From contig NZ_JACHYJ010000007.1 in the NCBI RefSeq assembly GCF_014192745.1, positions 186,001 to 250,000 of the forward strand: 64,000 nt of DNA, read 5' to 3'. Positions 37,346-45,525 of the stretch are shown piece by piece. The notes below the pieces were generated by a model. The model saw only the letters and a list, made by a program, of their open reading frames with translations. It was not told the origin of the DNA and searched no databases. How positions within the stretch are numbered: position 1 is the stretch's first letter; each line of letters begins with the position of its first letter. Source of the stretch: Luteimonas sp. RC10 (GTDB taxonomy: Bacteria; Pseudomonadota; Gammaproteobacteria; Xanthomonadales; Xanthomonadaceae). The position numbers and the translations under genes are program-made.

Positions 37346-37471
37346 GGGCCGCCACCTGGGGCACGCACTCAAGTTCGCCGCCGCACGGCCGATATCGCTT
37401 GCGATCAGTCGCAGTCCGCCGCGCCCCCCGGTGCGTGACGACCCCGGTTGCCTTTCGATGACGTGGCCTCC

Positions 37472-38980
37472 ATGCGGAAACCGTCCAATCCGTCCGATTC
37501 CCTCGTGCGTCCGACCGGCGCGCGCGGGCGTGAGGGCGCGATCGGCTCGGAGGCGCTGGTGGCGCTGTTCGCCCAGGCCCACGAGCCGCATGCGCTGCTG
37601 ATCGCCTTCGCCGACGGCGTCGCCGGGCTCCACGACGAACTCGGCAGCCTCGGCCAGTACCTGCAATCGGCCTGCGCCAATGGCGACTGGCCGGCCTATG
37701 GCCGCGCGATGCGGCAGCTGATCGACAAGTACATCCGCTTCGTCGATCTCGATACGCCCGCGCTGTCGGCTACCGACCCGTCGGCCCGCCTGCGCGACCT
37801 GCTGCGCCAGACGCTCGGGATCGCCCTCGCGGCGCTGCTGCGCAACGAACCGGCGCTGTCGGAAGAGGCACTCGCGCTGGCCAAAGCCTTCCGCGCCACC
37901 GAAGCCGGCGCAGCCGATCTCGACCGCCTGTCGCTGCGGCTCACCGACCTGTGCCGCCGGATCGATGTGCATGCCGAGGCCGCCGAGGAACAGGTCGCGC
38001 TGCTGATCGGCCTGTTCGACCTGTTGCTCGAGAACATCGGCGAACTGCTCGACGAGAAGAGCTGGCTGCATGGCCAGCTGACGCAGATCCGCGGCCTGCT
38101 CGCCGGGCCGCTGGACCGCGGCGCGATCGAGGAGGCGCGCGCGGAACTACGCGAGGTGATCTATCGGCAGGGCGTGCTCAAACAGGGCATCGAGGCGTCC
38201 AAGGTCGCGATGAAGACGATGATGTCGACGTTCGTCGAGCGCCTGGACGGCATGGCCATGCACACCGGCGAGTACCAGGACCGGCTGGCCGGGCATGCGC
38301 AACGGATCCGCGAGGCGCGCAGCATTGCCGGCCTCAACACCGTCCTTGACCAGGTCCTCGACGACACCGGCCGGATCCAGGCACAGGCGCTGCGCGCGCG
38401 CGACGACCTCATCGCCGCGCGGCGCGAGGTCGAGCAGAGCGAGAAGCGCATCCACCTGCTCGAGCAGAAGCTGCGCGACGCCGCCGGCCTGGCGCGCGAG
38501 GACGAGCTCACCTCCTGCCTGAACCGGCGCGGCTTCGACGAGGCGTTCGAGCGTGAAGCGCTGCGCGCACGCGAGGACCGGCCACTGTGCATGGCGCTGG
38601 TGGACCTCGACGACTTCCGCCGCCTCAACGCCACCCACGGCCATCTGGGCGGCGATGCCGCGCTGCGCCACTTCGTCGACGTCGCCCGCCTCACCCTGCG
38701 CGACAGCGATGTCCTGGGGCGCTTCGGCGGCGAGGAGTTCGTGATCCTGATGCCGGCCACGACCCTCGCCCATGCCCTCGCCGCGCTGGCGCGCCTGCGC
38801 ACGGTGCTCGCGCATCGGCCGGTCGTCCACGACGAGACCCGCATCGTCATCACCTTCAGCGCCGGTGTCGCCCTGCGCCGCCCGGGCGAAACGCTCGAGT
38901 CGCTGCTCAAGCGCGCCGACCTGGCGATGTACAGCGCCAAGCGCGCCGGCAAGGACCGCGCGATGGCCGCGCAGGTCTGA
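37472..38980 (+). CDS. Diguanylate cyclase (GGDEF) with long helical N-terminus
   Basis: 502 residues from ATG 37472 (a TTG at 37448 is possible). About 320 residues of helical, partly coiled-coil sequence carry no recognised sensor domain. They precede a GGDEF domain (about 340-500) with the active A-site GGEEF and an RxxD inhibitory I-site (RDSD, exactly five residues before GGEEF). It should make c-di-GMP from GTP with product inhibition. No TM segment, so cytoplasmic. The next gene, 61 bp downstream, is a hybrid sensor kinase, and the two are probably one transcript. Confidence 0.92.
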   Translation: MRKPSNPSDSLVRPTGARGREGAIGSEALVALFAQAHEPHALLIAFADGVAGLHDELGSLGQYLQSACANGDWPAYGRAMRQLIDKYIRFVDLDTPALSATDPSARLRDLLRQTLGIALAALLRNEPALSEEALALAKAFRATEAGAADLDRLSLRLTDLCRRIDVHAEAAEEQVALLIGLFDLLLENIGELLDEKSWLHGQLTQIRGLLAGPLDRGAIEEARAELREVIYRQGVLKQGIEASKVAMKTMMSTFVERLDGMAMHTGEYQDRLAGHAQRIREARSIAGLNTVLDQVLDDTGRIQAQALRARDDLIAARREVEQSEKRIHLLEQKLRDAAGLAREDELTSCLNRRGFDEAFEREALRAREDRPLCMALVDLDDFRRLNATHGHLGGDAALRHFVDVARLTLRDSDVLGRFGGEEFVILMPATTLAHALAALARLRTVLAHRPVVHDETRIVITFSAGVALRRPGETLESLLKRADLAMYSAKRAGKDRAMAAQV

Positions 38981-39041
38981 GCGGCGCCCGCCGCGGCGGG
39001 TCGGGAGGCTACACTCCCGCGGTCGCGTCGAAGGATGTCGC

Positions 39042-42000
39042 ATGCTGCCGGGCTGGATCCTGCTGCTGGTGTCGCTGGGCTACGCCGCGCTGCTGTTCGC
39101 GGTGGCGTGGTATGGCGACCGGCGGCCGCTGTATCCGCAGCGGCCCTGGCTGCGCCCGCTGGTCTACAGCCTGGCGCTGGCGGTGTACTGCTCGTCGTGG
39201 ACCTTCTACGGCGCGGTCGGCACCGCCGCGCGTCAGGGCATCGGCTATCTGCCGATCTACCTCGGCCCGCTGCTTCTATTGCTGTTTGGCTGGCGCATCC
39301 TCGAGCGCCTGGCGCTGATCGCGCAGTCGCAGAACACCGTCTCGATCGCCGACTTCATCGCCTCGCGCTACGGCCGCTCGCAGCGGCTGGCGGCAATGGT
39401 CGCGGGCATCGCGCTGGTGGCCGCGGTGCCGTACCTGGCGCTGCAGTACAAGGCGGTGGCGATCAGCCTGGGCGTGCTCGGCGGCCCCGATGAAGCCGTC
39501 ACACCGTTCGGCGACCCGGCGTTCTACGTCGCGGTGCTGATGGCCCTGTTCGCGATCCTGTTCGGCACCCGCAAGGTCGACGCGACCGAGCACCGCCCGG
39601 GCCTGATGCTGGCCGTCGCGCTCGAATCGCTGATCAAGCTGCTGGCGCTGGTCGCCGTCGGTCTGTTCGCGACGCTGTGGCTGGGCGCACGCGACCTGCA
39701 CATGGTCGAGGCCACGCGTGCCCTGATCGACAACGCGCCACCCAGCGGCTTCGTGGCCCAGAGCCTGCTCGCGTTCGCGGCGCTGATCTGCCTGCCGCGC
39801 CAGTTCCACGTGGCGGTGGTCGAATGCGGCGACGTGCGCGACATCCGCCGCGCGCGCTGGCTGTTCGGCGGCTACCTGGTGATCGTCTGCCTGATGGTGC
39901 TGCCGATCGCCAGCGCCGGTGTCGCGTTGTTCGGGCGCGACGGCCCGGTCGCCCCCGATAGCTTCGTGCTGGCGCTGCCGATGGCCGAGAACGCCGACGT
40001 GATCGCGCTGTTCGCCTACATCGGCGGGTTCTCGGCGGCGACCGGCATGGTCATCGTCTCGTCGGTCGCGCTGGCGACGATGCTCAGCAACGACCTGGTG
40101 ATGCCGCTGCTGCTGCGCCGCGGCTACGCCGAACGCCACGGCGGCAACGTCGGCTCGACCGTGCTGTGGATCCGCCGGGTGGCGATCGTCGCGCTGGCCG
40201 CACTGGCCTACGGCTACTACCGGGTCAGCGGCTCGGACACCACGCTGGCGGCCTATGGACTGATGTCGTTCGCCGCGGTTGCCCAGTTCGCGCCGGCGCT
40301 GATCGGCGGCCTGTACTGGCGTGGGGCCAGCCGGCGCGGGGTCGAGGCCGGGCTGCTGCTGGGCTTCGCGATCTGGAGCTACACGCTGATGCTGCCAGCG
40401 CTGACCGAGTCGGGCTGGATCCAGCCGCAATGGCTCGACGCCGGGCCGTTCGGCATCGCCTGGCTGCGACCGCGCGCCTTGTTCGGGCTCGCCGGCTGGG
40501 ACCCGCTGACCCATGGCACGTTCTGGTCGCTGCTGGGCAACGTCGGCGCATTGCTGCTGGTGTCGGCGCGTTGGCGGCCCTCGCTCGACGAGCGCCTGCG
40601 CGCCGCGCCCTTCCTCGACCCGTATGCCGAACGGCGTGCACTCGCCTCCGAGGACTGGAGCGGCAACATCAGCGTCGGCGACCTGCTGACCCTGATCGGC
40701 CGCATCGTCGGCGACCGCACCGCACGGCGCGCCTTCGACGAGTACGCGCAGACCCAGGCGCGGCCACTGGTGCTCAACGCCTCGGCCGACCGGACCTGGC
40801 TGCAGTTCACCGAACGCCAGCTCGCCGCTGCGGTCGGCGCGTCTTCGGCGCGCCTGCTGATGACCAGCGCGCTCAAGGGCTCGGGCATGGAGGTCGACGA
40901 GGTCGTCGCGATGCTCGACGAGGCCGGCCAGGAACTGCGCTTCAACCGCGAGGTGCTGTCCTCGACGCTGGAGAACATCGACCACGGCGTGAGCGTGGTC
41001 GACCGCACCATGCGCCTGGTGGCGTGGAACCGCAGCTACCAACGCCTGTTCGGCTATCCCGACAACATGCTCTACGTCGGCCGCCCGGTCGCCGACCTGA
41101 TCCGCTACAACGCCGAACGCGGCGAACTGGGACCGCGGGACGCGATCGACATCCAGACCGAGGTCGACAAGCGCATCGCCTACATGCGCGCCGGCTCGCC
41201 GCATGTCTCCGAACGCGTGCTCGGCAACGGCCAGGTCATCGAACTGCGCGGCCAGCCGCTGCCAGGCGGCGGCTATGCGACCAGCTACAGCGACGTCACC
41301 GACTACAAGCGCGCCGAACGCGAGCTGCGCGAGATCAACGAGACGCTCGAACAGCGCGTGGCCGAGCGCACCCGCGAGGCCGAGGCCGCGCAGGAATCAC
41401 GCTCGCGCTTCCTGACCGCGGTCAGCCACGACGTGCTGCAACCGCTCAACGCCGCGCGGCTGTTCACCTCCGCGCTGCGCGAAACCCCCGACCCGGGCGA
41501 ACAACGCCACCTGGCCGAGCGCATCGACACCTCGCTGCGCGCGGCCGAGGAACTGCTCGACGGCCTGCTCGACGTCTCCCGGCTCGACGCCGGCGCGCTC
41601 AAGCCGGAGATCGTCGACTTCGACGTCGCCGAACTGCTGCGCCAGCTCGCCGGCCAGTACGCGCCGATGGCCAAGGCGCGCGGCCTGGACATCCGTCTGC
41701 ACGCGCCGCCCACGCCGGTGCGCAGCGACCGCCGCCTGCTGCGCCGGGTGCTGCAGAACTTCCTGGCCAATGCGCTGCGCTACACCCGCAGCGGCCGCAT
41801 CGTGCTGGCGGCGCGTCGGCGCGGCGACGATGTCGCACTGCAGGTCTGGGACACCGGACCGGGCATCCCCGAACACCACATGAGCCAGATCTACGACGAG
41901 TTCCACCGCTACGAGCACAGCTTCGACTGGGACGGCCGCGGGCTCGGCCTGGGCCTGTCGATCTGCCAGCGCATCTCCCGGCTGCTGGGTCACACCCTCG

Positions 42001-42512
42001 ATGCCCGCGCGATGGTCGGCCGCGGCAGCATGTTCTCGATCACCGTCCCGCGCAGCGCATCGGCGGCGATTGTCGCAGCGCCGCCGCCCACACCACTGCG
42101 CGACGAATCGCTGCGCGGCCTGCGCGTGCTGTGTGTGGACAACGACGACGACATTCTCGCCGGCATGCGCGCCCTGCTGCGGCGCTGGGATGCGGTGCCG
42201 CTGTGCGCTAAGACCATCGACGAGGCGATCGCGGCGATGGACGAGGAACCCGACGTGCTGCTCGTCGACTTCCACCTGCACGACCGGCTCGACGGCCTCG
42301 ACACCCTCGACGCACTGCGCGGCATGGCGCCGGAGACGCCCGGTGCCCTGCTGACCGCCGACGGCAGCGACGCGCTCAAGCAGACCGCCCGCATCCGTGG
42401 CTACCGGGTGCTCACCAAGCCGGTCAAACCGGCGTCCATGCGCGCCTTCCTCGCTGCCCAGCGCAGTGCGATGACCGCCCGCCGCGCCCGCGCCGAAGGC
42501 CGGCTCGTGTAG
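39042..42512 (+). CDS. Hybrid histidine kinase with sodium/solute symporter sensor domain
   Basis: 1156 residues. Residues 1-490 form a multi-TM SSSF (SLC5-like) transporter domain (SSWTFYGAVGTAARQGIGYLP, QNTVSIADFIASRYGRSQRL). It is followed by a PAS domain (about 640-750, LENIDHGVSVVDRTMRLVAWN), HisKA with phospho-acceptor His796 in AVSHDVLQPLNA, HATPase_c (NFLANALRYT, DTGPGIP, GLGLGLSI) and a C-terminal receiver with Asp1076 in LLVDFHLHD. The plan is that of CbrA-like kinases with an added receiver, as in the NahK/ErcS group. The ligand is unknown. ATG 39042 has AAGGA upstream. Confidence 0.93.
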   Translation: MLPGWILLLVSLGYAALLFAVAWYGDRRPLYPQRPWLRPLVYSLALAVYCSSWTFYGAVGTAARQGIGYLPIYLGPLLLLLFGWRILERLALIAQSQNTVSIADFIASRYGRSQRLAAMVAGIALVAAVPYLALQYKAVAISLGVLGGPDEAVTPFGDPAFYVAVLMALFAILFGTRKVDATEHRPGLMLAVALESLIKLLALVAVGLFATLWLGARDLHMVEATRALIDNAPPSGFVAQSLLAFAALICLPRQFHVAVVECGDVRDIRRARWLFGGYLVIVCLMVLPIASAGVALFGRDGPVAPDSFVLALPMAENADVIALFAYIGGFSAATGMVIVSSVALATMLSNDLVMPLLLRRGYAERHGGNVGSTVLWIRRVAIVALAALAYGYYRVSGSDTTLAAYGLMSFAAVAQFAPALIGGLYWRGASRRGVEAGLLLGFAIWSYTLMLPALTESGWIQPQWLDAGPFGIAWLRPRALFGLAGWDPLTHGTFWSLLGNVGALLLVSARWRPSLDERLRAAPFLDPYAERRALASEDWSGNISVGDLLTLIGRIVGDRTARRAFDEYAQTQARPLVLNASADRTWLQFTERQLAAAVGASSARLLMTSALKGSGMEVDEVVAMLDEAGQELRFNREVLSSTLENIDHGVSVVDRTMRLVAWNRSYQRLFGYPDNMLYVGRPVADLIRYNAERGELGPRDAIDIQTEVDKRIAYMRAGSPHVSERVLGNGQVIELRGQPLPGGGYATSYSDVTDYKRAERELREINETLEQRVAERTREAEAAQESRSRFLTAVSHDVLQPLNAARLFTSALRETPDPGEQRHLAERIDTSLRAAEELLDGLLDVSRLDAGALKPEIVDFDVAELLRQLAGQYAPMAKARGLDIRLHAPPTPVRSDRRLLRRVLQNFLANALRYTRSGRIVLAARRRGDDVALQVWDTGPGIPEHHMSQIYDEFHRYEHSFDWDGRGLGLGLSICQRISRLLGHTLDARAMVGRGSMFSITVPRSASAAIVAAPPPTPLRDESLRGLRVLCVDNDDDILAGMRALLRRWDAVPLCAKTIDEAIAAMDEEPDVLLVDFHLHDRLDGLDTLDALRGMAPETPGALLTADGSDALKQTARIRGYRVLTKPVKPASMRAFLAAQRSAMTARRARAEGRLV

Positions 42513-42713
42513 GACGGCCGCGCACCTGCGCCGGACCAGATCGCGACGACCGGCCGATGCGTTGCGTGCCACCTGGACCGCCTGACGCCCGCCGCGCTCG
42601 CGCCCACTGCCGGCGGTCGTCGCCTGCCCGCCCTGTGCGGCGGACGCCCGCGCATGACGATTCCCTAACGCCCCCCGTTGCTAGGCTGCAGCCTTTCGCA
42701 ACGCAGACGCCGC

Positions 42714-43055
42714 ATGAGCACACGCTACCTGATCCGTATCCCCGACGCCGGCAAGGCCCGCGCCTCGGGCGCCTATGCCCTGCAGTCGCAAGGCCCCGAA
42801 GGCATCGCCGCCGAACTCCAGGACGCCCTGCGCGGCGACGCGCTCTTTTCCCGCTGGCGCGCCGACCAGCCCGATCCCGACGAGGTCGACCCGTCGCTGG
42901 GCATCACCGACGCCAACGCGCGCGTGGTCGGCGAGCAGCGCGACCTGGACATCGACCTGACCGTCGACACCTCGATCTCGAGCACCGTCCTCAAGCACCG
43001 CCTGCGCCTGCTGGCCGGCAGCGCCTGGGAACTGCGCGACGTCCGCGCGGCCTGA
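42714..43055 (+). CDS. Hypothetical cytoplasmic protein
   Basis: 113 residues, no signal or TM segment, predicted alpha/beta, rich in Arg/Asp/Ala (MSTRYLIRIPDAGKARASG start; LDIDLTVDTSISSTVLKHRL near the end). Codon use is that of the neighbours, which supports it as a real gene. No family recognised and the context (after the hybrid kinase, 201 bp away) gives no clue. Confidence 0.65.
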   Translation: MSTRYLIRIPDAGKARASGAYALQSQGPEGIAAELQDALRGDALFSRWRADQPDPDEVDPSLGITDANARVVGEQRDLDIDLTVDTSISSTVLKHRLRLLAGSAWELRDVRAA

Positions 43056-43059
43056 AGCC

Positions 43060-43375
43060 GGGCCCCCACCCGGCGCGCAAAGCGCGCCGACCTCCCCCGC
43101 AAGCGGGGGAGGTGACTCACGCATGCTGTCTGTTATGCGTGTAGGGAGGTGATTCACGCTCGCTGCCTGTTATCCGCGTGGGAGGCGATTCACGCCCGTT
43201 GTCTGCTATTCGCATGGGGGAGGTGATTCAGGCGCGCTGTCTCTTATACGCGTGGTACGTCTCTTCTTCGCGTGCGGAGCAGTGCCTGCTGACCACTCGG
43301 GCTGATTACGCCCTCCCGCTCGCAGCGGCGCACGCCCTCCCCCGCTTGCGGGGGAGGGTTGGGGTGGGGGGTAGC
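43060..43375. repeat. Repeat array 5: A palindromes flanking a 36-bp tandem repeat
   Basis: An A module in reverse orientation (43060-43113) runs into four tandem units of about 36 bp (43106-43143, 43144-43179, 43180-43215, 43216-43255; consensus GGGAGGTGATTCACGC, then CGCTGTCTGTTATCCGCGTG). A further A-like palindrome lies at 43330-43371. The unit starts with the right arm of the A palindrome, so the tandem seems to have grown from it. 43376-43454 holds nothing obvious. Confidence 0.8.
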
Positions 43376-43454
43376 CGCTCACGCCGATTCACTCCCCTTC
43401 TGGAGCCCATTGCCCCTGCTCTTCACCGTCATCGACGCCACTAGCAGCCTCGCC

Positions 43455-43796
43455 TCACCCCTCACGCAGCGCCTGTGCAATCCATAACCACACACCTTCT
43501 GGATTGCCCAGAACGTCGTGATTCCAGAGCCGCAGCACCCGGTACCCGTGCGTCCGCAGGAAGGCATCGCGCGCAGCATCGGACATCGAGTCGGCATGCT
43601 GCCCACCGTCGACCTCGATCACCAACCGATGGGCCAAGCAGACAAAATCGACGACGTACGGGCCGATCGGATGCTGACGGCGAAAGCGTGCGCCGGCGAT
43701 CTGACGCATGCGCAGATGACGCCACAGCGCACGCTCGGCATCGGTCATCGCCCGCCGAAGCCGGCGCGCCAGTTCCCGTTTCGCACCCTGCCGCAT
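43455..43796 (-). CDS. DUF559 domain protein (Vsr/endonuclease-like fold)
   Basis: 113 residues matching the DUF559 plan: RRAMTDAERALWRHLR, RFRRQHPIGPYVVDFVCLAHRLVIEVDGGQH split across the core, then YRVLRLWNHDVL. The FVC..LVIEVDGGQH element resembles the PD-(D/E)XK core of very-short-patch-repair-like nucleases. Function unproven in the family; DNA repair or mobile-DNA association is conjecture. Start at 43796 with GGGAG upstream rather than the longer frame to 43868. Stands alone between repeat arrays. Confidence 0.85.
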   Translation of the reverse strand: MRQGAKRELARRLRRAMTDAERALWRHLRMRQIAGARFRRQHPIGPYVVDFVCLAHRLVIEVDGGQHADSMSDAARDAFLRTHGYRVLRLWNHDVLGNPEGVWLWIAQALREG

Positions 43797-43892
43797 CGAT
43801 GCACTCCCAGATGCAGGAATGCGAGCATGGTGGTTGTCACAGCGGTTTATGATCGGGACTGTCCGCAATGGCGAGTCGGGTCATACCTCGTC

Positions 43893-43945
43893 GCCCCCAC
43901 CCGGCGCGCTGCGCGCGCCGACCTCCCCCGCAAGCGGGGGAGGTG
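43893..43945. repeat. Single A-type palindromic repeat
   Basis: Reverse-orientation A module (CCCCCACCCGGCGCGCTGCG, then GACCTCCCCCGCAAGCGGGG and GAGGTGAC) in the spacer between DUF559 and ubiA; nearly identical to the copy at 43060-43113. Confidence 0.75.
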
Positions 43946-44002
43946 ACCGAAATGGCACGCCTGGAGACAGCACACCACTTTCTGTCTTTTCAGCGCCGAC
44001 TT

Positions 44003-44920
44003 TCAGCCCGCCAACCGGGTCAGCGGCGGCAGTGCGTAGTGCGCGGCGATGCCGATGAAGACCGTCATGCCGACCCAGTGGTTGTGCAGAAACGCGCGGA
44101 AGCAGGGCCCGCGTTCGCGACTGCGTGCGATCGAGAACTCCCACAGCACCAGCCCCACCGCGGCGGCCAGCGCCAGCCAATAGTTCGGGCCTAGCCCTGC
44201 CAGGTGACCGGCGATCGCGAGTGCGGCGAACGTCGCCGTGTAGAGCAGGGCCTGCGCCAGCAGATCGAAGCGCCCGAACAGGATGGCAGTCGAGCGCGCG
44301 CCCGCACGGATGTCGTCCTCGCGATCGACCATCGCGTACCAGGTGTCGTACGCGGTCGCCCAGAAGATATTGGCGACGAACAACACCCAGCCCACCACCG
44401 GCACCGTGCCTTGCACGGCTGCGAAGGCCATCGGGATTGCCCAGCCGAACGACAGGCCCAAGTACACCTGCGGCAGGTGCGTGTAACGCTTGAGGTAGGG
44501 GTAGCTGGCGGCGAGCACGACACCGACGAAGCTCATCAGTACCGTCAGCCGGTTCATCGTCAGCACCAGCGCGAACGCGACCAGCATCAGCCCCGCGAAC
44601 AACCACAGCGCCTCGCGCCCCCGCACGGCCCCGCTCGCCAGCGGACGATCCTTGGTGCGCTCGACGTGAGGGTCGAGCCAGCGGTCGGCATAGTCGTTGA
44701 TCACACAGCCGGCCGAGCGCGTCAGCCAGACACCGGCGCTGAACACAGCGAGCGTCCAGAGTGGCGGCACCCCCTCTGCAGCGATCCACAACGCCCACCA
44801 GGTCGGCCACAGCAACAGCAACCACCCGATCGGACGGTCGCCACGGACCAGCTTCCAGTACAGCGCCAGTCGCTGGCGCCAAGCAGGCGTGCTCGGAGAG
44901 GTGGAAAGCGATACGGGCAT
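44003..44920 (-). CDS. ubiA: 4-hydroxybenzoate octaprenyltransferase
   Basis: Membrane prenyltransferase attaching the polyprenyl tail to 4-hydroxybenzoate in ubiquinone synthesis. 305 residues, about eight or nine TM helices, with both Asp-rich motifs ([20 protein letters not shown] and [12 protein letters not shown]) and [17 protein letters not shown] near the N-terminus. The start at 44920 opens with [10 protein letters not shown]; the frame beyond it is repeat sequence. No other ubi gene is adjacent. Confidence 0.96.
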   Translation of the reverse strand: MPVSLSTSPSTPAWRQRLALYWKLVRGDRPIGWLLLLWPTWWALWIAAEGVPPLWTLAVFSAGVWLTRSAGCVINDYADRWLDPHVERTKDRPLASGAVRGREALWLFAGLMLVAFALVLTMNRLTVLMSFVGVVLAASYPYLKRYTHLPQVYLGLSFGWAIPMAFAAVQGTVPVVGWVLFVANIFWATAYDTWYAMVDREDDIRAGARSTAILFGRFDLLAQALLYTATFAALAIAGHLAGLGPNYWLALAAAVGLVLWEFSIARSRERGPCFRAFLHNHWVGMTVFIGIAAHYALPPLTRLAG

Positions 44921-44992
44921 GACGGGCGACAGATTAGCCGTGGGGACATAGCAGGGCCAAGTGTTTCGGCGCGTGTCGCGCTGCTGACACCG

Positions 44993-45520
44993 TGCGCCCC
45001 AATCCCACCCTTCCACCCGTGAAGGGCGCAATGCCCCGCGATGCGAGCAAAGCCGCAGCTCGCGCACGTCACCTCCCCCGCCTGCGGGGGAGGTCGATGC
45101 CGCAGGCATTGGGTGGGGCACGGGGGCCTGGCGAACTTTACCCCCATCCCAACCTTCCGCCCGTAAAGGGCGCAATGCCCCGCATGCGGGGGAAGGAGCA
45201 AAAAACGGCAGTCCGTGAAGGGCCCAATGCCTCGCGATGCGAGGAAGGAGCAAAGCCGCAGCTCGCGCGTCACCTCCCCCGCCTGCGGGGGAGGTCGATG
45301 CCGCAGGCATCGGGTGGGGGCACGGGGGCCTTGCGAACTTTACCCCCATCCCAACCTTCCGCCCGTAAAGGGCGCAATGCCCCGCATGCGGGGGAAGGAG
45401 CAAAAAACGGCAGTCCGTGAAGGGCGCAATGCCCGCACGCGGAGGAGGGAACAAAGACGCTGCCCGCGCACGTCACCTTCCCCCGCACGCGGGGGAAGGA
45501 GCAAAAGCGCGAGCGCCGCG
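44993..45520. repeat. Repeat array 7 with a 201-bp tandem duplication
   Basis: Alternating B-A-B-B modules. The stretch from about 45050 to 45235 is repeated at 45255-45435 with a 201-bp offset and few differences (for example CCTGCGGGGG at 45081 and again at 45282; GCGAACTTTACCCCCATCCC in both). Between ubiA and the wzc 3' end, both leftward. No gene. Confidence 0.85.
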
Positions 45521-45525
45521 CGAGA

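Noticed and set aside
43106-43255. Possible CRISPR array (regular repeats of about 36 bp)
   Set aside because: Units are contiguous with no unique spacers, diverge along the array, derive from the neighbouring palindrome, and no cas gene is present.
43455-43796. DUF559 gene as part of a mobile or restriction element
   Set aside because: It stands alone, with no methyltransferase, integrase, att-like repeats or composition change around it.
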